This document shows positions 1 to 7,511 of a DNA stretch of 64,000 nt, piece after piece. A program made the translations under genes and the position numbers. Source of the DNA: MVYY01 sp012517575 (GTDB lineage Bacteria > Bacteroidota > Bacteroidia > Bacteroidales > Paludibacteraceae); NCBI GenBank assembly GCA_031629035.1, contig JAVLUG010000016.1, positions 1 through 64,000 on the forward strand, given 5' to 3'. Below the pieces are notes generated by a model. It ran no database searches. It was not told the origin of the DNA and saw only the letters and a program-made list of their open reading frames with translations. Each line of letters starts with the position of its first letter. Position 1 is the first letter of the stretch.

Positions 1-16
1 TGATTTTCCTATCATA

Positions 17-59
17 ATTTGCAGTATTTTATACTGTAAAGATACTCATTCCTGCAAAT
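17..59. repeat. Nested inverted repeats upstream of the truncated susC
   Basis: ATTTGCAG at 17-24 is the exact reverse complement of CTGCAAAT at 52-59. Inside it, CAGTAT (22-27) pairs with ATACTG (31-36) across a 3-base loop. The segment is AT-rich and noncoding and sits just before the point where the susC reading frame starts without a normal N-terminus. It could be a terminator-like hairpin of an off-window gene, an operator, or part of a recombination region. The sequence alone does not decide. Confidence 0.4.
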
Positions 60-173
60 ATAAACAAACTTTTTTATAACTATTTTATTGATATTTAGTC
101 GAATAGAATAAATTTAAGGAACGACTACGTAGGTTACAAGACTCAGGAAGTCCCTGTAAACGGTAAGAACTAT

Positions 174-3125
174 TTGCACATCGTTTTGGAGGAAAATCTT
201 CAATCGTTGGACGAAGTTGTCGTTATTGGTTACGGTGTTCAGAAAAAAAGCGTTGTAACGGCAGCCATCAGCAAAGTTACTTCTGAAGATTTGAATTCTG
301 TAAAACCTTCACGTGTGGAGGATGTGCTGAAAGGAAAAATCTCCGGCGTGCAGATTACCCAAAGTTCAGGCCAACCAGGATCTGATTCAAAGGTAAGAAT
401 TCGTGGTATTGGTACGGTCAACAACAGCGATCCATTGTATATTGTAGATGGAATGCCAGTAGACGGAGGTATCAATTATCTGAATCCTGTTGACATCCAA
501 TCTGTTGAGATTCTGAAAGATGCTGCTTCTGCTGCTATTTATGGAGCCCGTGCTGCAAATGGTGTAATTTTGGTTACCACCAAAACCGGTGAAGGTGTTT
601 TGAAGGGCGCAGGGAAATCCATTATCAATTATAACTTCAATTATGGTTGGCAAAATCCATGGAAAAAGAAATCGGTTTTGAATGCCACAGAATATATGAT
701 AATAATGAATGAAGCACAAGTTAATGATGGAAATTTGCCCAGATATTCTGCAGATCAAATAAAAAACGGTGGTAGAGGTACCGACTGGCAGAATGAGACC
801 TTTAATTATGATGCTCCTGTTCAATCTCACCAATTAAGTATGTCGGGCAACTCCGAAAAAATTTCCTACTATTTGTCTTTAGGATATTTCAGCCAGGATG
901 GTATCATTGGCGGTAATTATGGAAAATCCAATTATGATAGATGGAGCATTCGTACCAATTCAACTTATAATGTATTTGAAGACAATTCTCGCGATGTTCT
1001 GAATAAATTTAAAGTTGGAGTGAATGTTGCCTATTCAAGAGACAAATCTACCGGTATTGAAGTCAATTCAGAATATGGTTCGGTATTGGGAAGCGCACTT
1101 GCTTTCAATCCACGCGTTCCCGTTTATGCCCCTGAAACATCAAATGATCCCGATATTCAGTCAATTTCTGCTATATTAGCTGCACACCCTTATGCTGTAA
1201 CCGACAAAAACGGGAAAGTATATTCCATTCCACCTTCCGGTTTTCAGGAAATTGCCAATCCGGTTGCCATGCTCGACCAACCACGATCTGATGTAGGGAA
1301 TTCGGATAAATTCGTTGGAACTTTCTGGGGTGAACTGGACTTGTTACCCGGTTTGAAATTTAAGAGCAGCTATGGTTTTGACCTTGCTTTTTGGGGAAAT
1401 GATGGTTATGAATATCCTTACTTTCTCGCTACGCAAGGGAAAGACGTAACGCAAAGTTCTGTTTGGAGTCAAATGAATAGAGGCTTCAAGTGGCAGGTTG
1501 AAAACGTACTTACTTATAATAAAGCTTTTGCAGAAGTTCATAACATTACATTTGTGCTGGGTCAATCAGCCCAAAAATATACCTATCGTCAGTTGGGTGG
1601 TAGCGATTATGATTTATTGGGAACAGATCCGAATATGGCCACCATTAATGCTGCCATTGCTGACCGAGACGATGAAAGAATTTATGGAGGAACAGGCGGT
1701 TATACCTTTACTTCGCTGGCATCTTACTTTGGACGATTAGATTATAATTATGCTGAACGTTACATGTTGCAGGCTACTGTACGTCGTGATGGTTCGTCGA
1801 GATTTGGACCGAACAACAAATGGGCTGTTTTTCCTGCCGTATCGATCGGTTGGAATGTGTTGAACGAGCCATTTTTAAAAGATAATCCATCCAGTTGGAT
1901 AGATGAATTTAAAATCCGTTTCAGTTGGGGGAAAAATGGTAACGAAAACATTGGAAACTTCCGCTACACTTCCTTAATGGATGGTGGACAAAACTATTAT
2001 TTTGGAGGTGGATATTCCGTTGCTACCGATTCTAAAACAGGAACGATGCAATATGGTACTTCTCCTTCAGCATTACCTAATCCAAATGTTAGATGGGAAG
2101 AATCGGAACAAAAAGATGTGGGTTTTGACACACGTTTTTTGCAAAACAGACTCTCGTTCAGTTTCGATTATTTCAAGAAAAAAACCAACGGCATGTTAAT
2201 GGATCAGCCTATCCCGAGTTACGTCGGCCAAAGTGCTCCAATTGGTAATGTTGGCGACATGGAAAACTCTGGTCTTGAATTTGAATTTGGTTGGAAAAAG
2301 TCGGCAGGTGATTTCAAATACAATATTCTGGCCAATGCTTCCTATTTGAAGAACAAACTCATTAAACTTGGAAATGCATCTGGGGAAGCCATTTATGAAA
2401 CTGCAGGAGCTTCAGGCTTAGGTAGCTTTATTAAAGGGGAAAACGGAGAAGTTTGGCCATTCTTTTATGGCTATAAAACTGATGGTGTTTTCCAAAATCA
2501 GGCTGAAATTGATGCCTATGTAAATTCCAAAGGAGAAAAGTATCAACCGAATGCCAAACCCGGTGATGTTCGATTTGTCGATTTCAACACTGATGACGCA
2601 ATAGACGACAACGATAAGACCAAAATAGGAAAAGGAATGCCCGATTGGACTTTCGGGTTGACATTTGGAGCTGAATGGAAAGGTTTTGATTTAAGTCTTT
2701 TCTTCCAGGGAACACAAGGTAACGACATGTTCGATTTCGCCATGCGTGGAGATATACCAGCCATGAACAGACCATCGTGGATACTCGAACGCTGGCATGG
2801 AGAAGGAACTTCCAACAAAATTCCGCGTATGACCAGTTCTAATCCTAATAATAATTGGCGTTCTTCCGATTTGTATATAAAGGATGGTAGTTATGTTAGA
2901 CTGAAAACGGCACAAATAGGTTACACATTACCTACCAGTTTAACTAGAAAAGTTTCCATTCAGCAACTGAGACTGTATTTGTCTGCTGAAAATCTACTGA
3001 CTTTTACAGGGTACGATGGATTTGATCCTGAAGTTGCTTCGGGAGATTATACCAGAATAGGAGTGGATCGTGGCGTTTATCCTCAATCCAGGACCATTTA
3101 TGTGGGAGCCAATGTATCTTTCTAA
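174..3125 (+). CDS. SusC-family TonB-dependent receptor, 5'-truncated
   Basis: Outer-membrane TonB-dependent transporter that imports oligosaccharides bound by the SusD partner. Visible parts are the SusC-specific LDEVVVIGYG segment after the carboxypeptidase-like domain, a plug with RGIGTVNNSDPLYIVDG, and a barrel ending in aromatic VSF. The frame is open back to a stop at 105-107, and the family resemblance (DYVGYKTQEVPVNG) begins only near 120. The signal peptide and the roughly 100-residue N-terminal beta-sandwich seen in the second SusC of this window are therefore missing. No in-frame ATG lies near the beginning; TTG at 174 is only the first formal start. The gene may be a silent cassette, a shufflon product or a pseudogene. 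The susD follows after 20 bases, so the operon order is normal. Confidence 0.85.
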   Translation: MHIVLEENLQSLDEVVVIGYGVQKKSVVTAAISKVTSEDLNSVKPSRVEDVLKGKISGVQITQSSGQPGSDSKVRIRGIGTVNNSDPLYIVDGMPVDGGINYLNPVDIQSVEILKDAASAAIYGARAANGVILVTTKTGEGVLKGAGKSIINYNFNYGWQNPWKKKSVLNATEYMIIMNEAQVNDGNLPRYSADQIKNGGRGTDWQNETFNYDAPVQSHQLSMSGNSEKISYYLSLGYFSQDGIIGGNYGKSNYDRWSIRTNSTYNVFEDNSRDVLNKFKVGVNVAYSRDKSTGIEVNSEYGSVLGSALAFNPRVPVYAPETSNDPDIQSISAILAAHPYAVTDKNGKVYSIPPSGFQEIANPVAMLDQPRSDVGNSDKFVGTFWGELDLLPGLKFKSSYGFDLAFWGNDGYEYPYFLATQGKDVTQSSVWSQMNRGFKWQVENVLTYNKAFAEVHNITFVLGQSAQKYTYRQLGGSDYDLLGTDPNMATINAAIADRDDERIYGGTGGYTFTSLASYFGRLDYNYAERYMLQATVRRDGSSRFGPNNKWAVFPAVSIGWNVLNEPFLKDNPSSWIDEFKIRFSWGKNGNENIGNFRYTSLMDGGQNYYFGGGYSVATDSKTGTMQYGTSPSALPNPNVRWEESEQKDVGFDTRFLQNRLSFSFDYFKKKTNGMLMDQPIPSYVGQSAPIGNVGDMENSGLEFEFGWKKSAGDFKYNILANASYLKNKLIKLGNASGEAIYETAGASGLGSFIKGENGEVWPFFYGYKTDGVFQNQAEIDAYVNSKGEKYQPNAKPGDVRFVDFNTDDAIDDNDKTKIGKGMPDWTFGLTFGAEWKGFDLSLFFQGTQGNDMFDFAMRGDIPAMNRPSWILERWHGEGTSNKIPRMTSSNPNNNWRSSDLYIKDGSYVRLKTAQIGYTLPTSLTRKVSIQQLRLYLSAENLLTFTGYDGFDPEVASGDYTRIGVDRGVYPQSRTIYVGANVSF

Positions 3126-3145
3126 TCTTTTAAATTCTAAGAAAT

Positions 3146-4678
3146 ATGAAAAAATATAAATTAATATCTATTATTGCGACAGTATTGGTGGGGGTATTTA
3201 CTATCACTTCGTGCACCGATGAATTCCTGACCGCATCTTCCACAGAAAAACTGGAATCGGGAGGTACAGCAACTGAAGGTTCTATTTTGTCAAATTTGGC
3301 TTCTGCCTATCAAATTTTACTGTTTGACAGCTATGCAAATTACAATTATAATGCTGTTTTGTTGATGTCTGATTTGCGTTCCGATGATATTTACAAGGGA
3401 GGTGGTGATGCTGGTGATCAATCGCAATTGTACAAACTTTCTCAGTTTACTTCTACAGCAGCTTCAACTTTAGATGGTCTTTGGAGCATATATTTTACTG
3501 GATTGGCTCGTTGCAACAACACTTTGTTATCTTGTGACAATGCCGTCGGTGTAAATGAGGACAAATTGGAACAATACAAAGCCGAAGCTCATTTCCTACG
3601 TGCTTATTATACCCATTTGCTGTGGAAATTCTGGGGAAATATTCCTTACTTTGAGGAACCACTGAGTAATCCACCATACATGGCTAAGCAAATGCCTGCC
3701 GATTCCGTTTATACTTATATTATGAAGGATTTGGATTATGCTTGTGCAGAAGGCAGACTTGCCATGAAAACTACCGGCAGTGATCTGGGTCATGCATCAA
3801 GAGCGGCAGCTCTTATGTTGCGGGCAAGAGTGGTTTTGTATCAGAAAGACCAGTCAAAATATCCACAAATTACGGATGATATGGCAGCTATTATTACTAG
3901 TGGTGAATATGAATTATTTGAAGATTTTGATGCCATGTGGCGAGATGAAAATGAATTTTGTAAAGAATCTATTTTTGAAAGCAATCAACTTCCTGAAGGA
4001 AAGGGATGGGGAAATGCTTGGTCAGGCTACGGAACAAATCTTCCTGCGTTTATTTCTCCCAACGAATTAAAAGACCCAAGCGGAGTATTTAAAGGCGGTT
4101 GGGGTTTTGGACCAGTTCGTCAAGCAACTTATGATATGTATGAAAATGGAGATACTCGTCGCGATGCCTCTATTAATAAATGGTCTGATGGAAGTTATAC
4201 ACCAAGATTCCAAAATACCGGATTGTTTCAACGCAAGTATGCAGCTCGTATTGGATACAATCCTCCTCCGGGAGATGTTGACTTGAACTATTGTAACAAT
4301 TTGCGTATTTTCCGTTATGCTGAAACACTATTGAATTACGTCGAATTGGTAATAATGCAGGGTCAGTCTGAAGTACAAGGTGTCAGTGCTCAACAATGCC
4401 TAAATGATATTCGCAGCAGAGCCGGACTTGCCCCAATCGAAGCAACTCCCAATAACATTAAGCTGGAACGCCGGAAAGAATTTGTAGGAGAAGGGATGCG
4501 TTTCTGGGATTTGGTACGTTGGGGTGATGCTGCTTCAGAATTAACTGAAACCGATACAGAACACTTTTCAGTTCGTACTTTCCAAGACTGGATGAAATAT
4601 TTGCCTATTCCGCAAGGTGAAATTGAAAAAACCAAAAATACCGATTACGAATTGGTACAAAATGGACAATGGCAATAA
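3146..4678 (+). CDS. SusD/RagB-family surface glycan-binding lipoprotein
   Basis: Cell-surface lipoprotein that caps the SusC channel and captures oligosaccharides. It has a lipoprotein signal peptide with cysteine in the sequence ITSCTDEF (about residues 19-26), followed by the TPR-like SusD fold. The usual C-terminal family signature is present: LNDIRSRAGL, then LERRKEFVGEGMRFWDLVRWG. Length of 510 residues is normal. It lies 20 bases after the truncated susC and 34 bases before the PKD protein, so all three are probably co-transcribed. The glycan is inferred from the GH16 and GH3 enzymes downstream (beta-1,3-glucan or mixed-linkage beta-glucan), not from SusD itself. Confidence 0.95.
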   Translation: MKKYKLISIIATVLVGVFTITSCTDEFLTASSTEKLESGGTATEGSILSNLASAYQILLFDSYANYNYNAVLLMSDLRSDDIYKGGGDAGDQSQLYKLSQFTSTAASTLDGLWSIYFTGLARCNNTLLSCDNAVGVNEDKLEQYKAEAHFLRAYYTHLLWKFWGNIPYFEEPLSNPPYMAKQMPADSVYTYIMKDLDYACAEGRLAMKTTGSDLGHASRAAALMLRARVVLYQKDQSKYPQITDDMAAIITSGEYELFEDFDAMWRDENEFCKESIFESNQLPEGKGWGNAWSGYGTNLPAFISPNELKDPSGVFKGGWGFGPVRQATYDMYENGDTRRDASINKWSDGSYTPRFQNTGLFQRKYAARIGYNPPPGDVDLNYCNNLRIFRYAETLLNYVELVIMQGQSEVQGVSAQQCLNDIRSRAGLAPIEATPNNIKLERRKEFVGEGMRFWDLVRWGDAASELTETDTEHFSVRTFQDWMKYLPIPQGEIEKTKNTDYELVQNGQWQ

Positions 4679-4712
4679 GTTTAATACGATTTAAAATTTA
4701 AATGAGCAATTT

Positions 4713-6215
4713 ATGAAAAACATAATAAAAAAAGGAATATGGATTTTGCTGTCAATTTTAGCATTTGCAGCATGTAGTCCACAGGAAGATGAAGAATATT
4801 CATTGGGAGCTTCTGAAGATGTTGTTGCTGATATGGTCAGTTTCAAGGATACCATTATTGGGAATTCACCCAATGTAATTACCTTTATCAATACTTCACA
4901 AGTTCAAGGAGTATACACTTTGAGATGGGATTTGGGTAATGGAACCACAGGAATTACCGATACCATAGTTGGCAAATATCCTTTCGCTGGTACATTTACG
5001 GTAAAATTAACCGTTTATTCGTCAAATGGAACTTCAGCAACGAAGGAAAAAGTCATTACAATCGAACAAAATGATTATAGTTTGGTCAATACGCCTGTTT
5101 ATGTAAATCTGACGGGCGGAGCCGATGATGCTGATGGAAAAACATGGGTTTTTGATCAATACAATAATTTTGCTGCAGAAGTTGCCCAAGCTACTGGTAA
5201 AGCTATAAAAGGCCACATGGGATTAGGACCCCAAAACAGCTATTCTCAAGAATGGTGGGGGGCAGGAGCTAACGATAAAAGTTCATGGAAACTTTATGAT
5301 TTTAAATTTACATTTATCCAAAATGGGGCTCAATTAATAATAGCCAACGGTGGAAAGGGATATGGAAGAAAAGCTTCTGCTGCTTCTGTAGGAGGCTTCA
5401 ACGTTACGGAGACTTCAGGCGATGATGCTATTTTTGATTATAGTGGTGGAAATTACAATTTTTCAATTAACGAAAGTGGCGCCTATCCGAAGCTGACATT
5501 AACAGGTAATGCTTTTATGGGATACTACTGTGGTTCCCAGGAGTATGAAATTATTTATCAAACTGATAAAGTTATGGCTTTACGGGTTAACAATACTGTA
5601 GAAGGACAAGATTGGGTATTTGTTTATTGTCTTGAAGAATTGAATGTGGCAGCTCCTCCTGTCGTAAAAGAGCCAAAAGCTATTCCTTTGACTGAAAATT
5701 TTGAGAGCGGAGAATTTACCGTTAATTTTGTAACACAAGATATGGGTACATTCAGTGGAATTGTAGATAATCCAGCGCCTGTAGGGATCAATATTTCCAA
5801 TAAAGTTTATCGTTATCAAAAATCGGATGCATTTTATAGCAATTTGTCTTTTACAGCACCTGATTATAAATTTGACTTAACTACTCAAAACAAAATTCGC
5901 TTAAAAGTGTATATTCCATCCTACAATGATTTCATTACAGAAAATGCTGTTGCCGGCGATTGGATTGCAGAAAAAAGATTGCGTCCACAATTGGCAGTGA
6001 AATTGCAGGATAGTGATATGGGAGGAAATGCATGGCAAAATCAGACCGAAATTGTTCAAAAAGATATACCACTCGATAGATGGGTAACTTTGGAATTCGA
6101 TTTCAGCAATGTTAGTACCCGAACCGATTACGATAAAATTGTTATTCAATTTGGGGGTGAAGGTCATGCCGGATCCGGAATTTTCTTCTTTGACGATTTT
6201 TCATTTGATCAGTAA
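4713..6215 (+). CDS. PKD-domain surface lipoprotein, probable SusE-position glycan-binding protein
   Basis: Lipoprotein signal (LAFAACSPQ, cysteine near residue 21), then a PKD domain at about residues 40-115 with the typical LRWDLGNGT and YPFAGTFTVKLTV segments. A central region of about 150 residues and a C-terminal beta-sandwich (about 325-500) rich in aromatics and ending SGIFFFDDFSFDQ follow; the tail resembles carbohydrate-binding modules. PKD proteins directly after susD are common in beta-1,3-glucan loci of Bacteroidota, where they act as surface glycan-binding proteins. No catalytic motif is visible. The role is inferred from position and architecture. Confidence 0.75.
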   Translation: MKNIIKKGIWILLSILAFAACSPQEDEEYSLGASEDVVADMVSFKDTIIGNSPNVITFINTSQVQGVYTLRWDLGNGTTGITDTIVGKYPFAGTFTVKLTVYSSNGTSATKEKVITIEQNDYSLVNTPVYVNLTGGADDADGKTWVFDQYNNFAAEVAQATGKAIKGHMGLGPQNSYSQEWWGAGANDKSSWKLYDFKFTFIQNGAQLIIANGGKGYGRKASAASVGGFNVTETSGDDAIFDYSGGNYNFSINESGAYPKLTLTGNAFMGYYCGSQEYEIIYQTDKVMALRVNNTVEGQDWVFVYCLEELNVAAPPVVKEPKAIPLTENFESGEFTVNFVTQDMGTFSGIVDNPAPVGINISNKVYRYQKSDAFYSNLSFTAPDYKFDLTTQNKIRLKVYIPSYNDFITENAVAGDWIAEKRLRPQLAVKLQDSDMGGNAWQNQTEIVQKDIPLDRWVTLEFDFSNVSTRTDYDKIVIQFGGEGHAGSGIFFFDDFSFDQ

Positions 6216-6227
6216 TTTGTATTTTTT

Positions 6228-6261
6228 AATAAGAGGCAGCATGAATGTGTTGCCTCTTATT
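6228..6261 (+). terminator. Hairpin between the PKD-protein gene and the GH16 gene
   Basis: AATAAGAGGCA (6228-6238) pairs perfectly with TGCCTCTTATT (6251-6261) around a 12-base loop, starting 13 bases after the stop codon of the PKD-protein gene. There is no clean T-run downstream on the plus strand, so this may be a weak terminator, an attenuator or an mRNA-stabilising 3' end. Confidence 0.55.
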
Positions 6262-6264
6262 AAC

Positions 6265-6272
6265 TATCTTTG
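6265..6272 (+). promoter_or_regulatory. Candidate -7 box for the GH16-GH3 genes
   Basis: TATCTTTG matches the Bacteroidota -7 consensus TAnnTTTG and lies 124 bases before the GH16 ATG, immediately after the hairpin. No convincing -33 element is in register. It suggests that the two enzyme genes can be transcribed apart from susCD. Confidence 0.45.
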
Positions 6273-6395
6273 AAATAGATTTTTTCAATTAAACGTTAAA
6301 ACGATAACAAATTATTGAGCTAAATCATTATTTATTTCTTTTACAAACAGGATAAAAAATTTTTACTTTATAAAACAACATTCATTTTGCCTGTC

Positions 6396-7499
6396 ATGGG
6401 AAAATCGCTACTTACATTTTTATTTTATTTGTGTTTTTTAATGGCAAGTTGCAGTAACAATGCTCCAACAGTGTTATCTGAAGATATTCAGATACAGTTG
6501 TTGCCTTCTTCCTTAAACTTTGATTATGGAACATCCGAACAAATAATTCAAATTACGTCTAATGCAGATTTTACTGTCTTTTCCGATCAGACATGGTGTA
6601 GTGTTTCTTCTTCAACCATTAATAAAGGAATGGATTCGTTAAAAATTTCGGTTACCGAAAATTCGACGAATGCCAAACGTAAAGCAATTATAACTTTCAA
6701 ATCTGGTAACTATGAAAAAAAATATACTGTTAATCAGGATTGTCATTTGTTGGTAAATACGCCTGAAGGTTATCGTTTGGTTTGGCAGGATGAGTTTGAC
6801 GAATATCAAGCTCCCGGAGAAAAACCTTTACTGCCGAATACCAATAAATGGTGGTTTGAGACTGGCGGAGGAGGCTGGGGAAACAATGAACTGGAAAGAT
6901 ATATTCCTGGTTATGAAGGAAGTGATACCTGCTCTGTCGTTTCAAATGGGACATTGAAAATTATTGCCAAAAAGAAAGGGAACGAGGTAATATCTATAAG
7001 AATGAATACTTCCAAAAGCTGGACATACGGTTATTTTGAAGCCAGACTTAAATTGCCTCAAGGTAAGGGCACTTGGCCTGCATTTTGGATGATGCCAAAA
7101 AACTTTTCTGCATGGCCAGATGATGGAGAAATTGATATCATGGAAGAAGTAGGCTATCGTCCAAACTGGGTATCGTCTTCCATTCATTGTTCAGCATATA
7201 ATCACAAAATCGGGACTCAAAAAACGGCTGAAAAATTTGTTTCCACAGCAGAATCTGATTTTCATGTGTATGCTGTAGAATGGACAGAAAATTTTATTAA
7301 AGGATATGTGGATGGAGAAAATTATTTTACTTTTCTCAATGATGGAAAAAAGGACAAAAAAACATGGCCTTTCAATACCCCTTTTTATTTGAAGTTAAAT
7401 CTTGCATGGGGAGGAAACTGGGGCGGAGCTCAGGGAGTAGATGAAACCAAATTGCCTGCAACTTATGAGATTGATTATGTTCGAGTGTTTCAAAAATAA
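6396..7499 (+). CDS. GH16 endo-beta-glucanase lipoprotein with BACON domain
   Basis: Endo-acting beta-glucanase, most likely endo-beta-1,3- or beta-1,3(4)-glucanase. From the ATG at 6396 it has a lipoprotein signal (FLMASCSNN), a BACON domain at about residues 35-112, and a GH16 catalytic domain from about 122 to the end. The active-site motif EIDIME is intact with nucleophile E245, D247 and acid/base E250; WPAFWMMP and the WGGNWGG segment near the C-terminus are also typical of laminarinase-type GH16. A TTG nine bases upstream gives a longer frame but the ATG leads straight into the signal peptide. The lipoprotein signal places it in the outer membrane. GH3 follows after 12 bases, so the pair is an operon. 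Confidence 0.9.
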   Translation: MGKSLLTFLFYLCFLMASCSNNAPTVLSEDIQIQLLPSSLNFDYGTSEQIIQITSNADFTVFSDQTWCSVSSSTINKGMDSLKISVTENSTNAKRKAIITFKSGNYEKKYTVNQDCHLLVNTPEGYRLVWQDEFDEYQAPGEKPLLPNTNKWWFETGGGGWGNNELERYIPGYEGSDTCSVVSNGTLKIIAKKKGNEVISIRMNTSKSWTYGYFEARLKLPQGKGTWPAFWMMPKNFSAWPDDGEIDIMEEVGYRPNWVSSSIHCSAYNHKIGTQKTAEKFVSTAESDFHVYAVEWTENFIKGYVDGENYFTFLNDGKKDKKTWPFNTPFYLKLNLAWGGNWGGAQGVDETKLPATYEIDYVRVFQK

Positions 7500-7511
7500 A
7501 TAGATAAAAAT

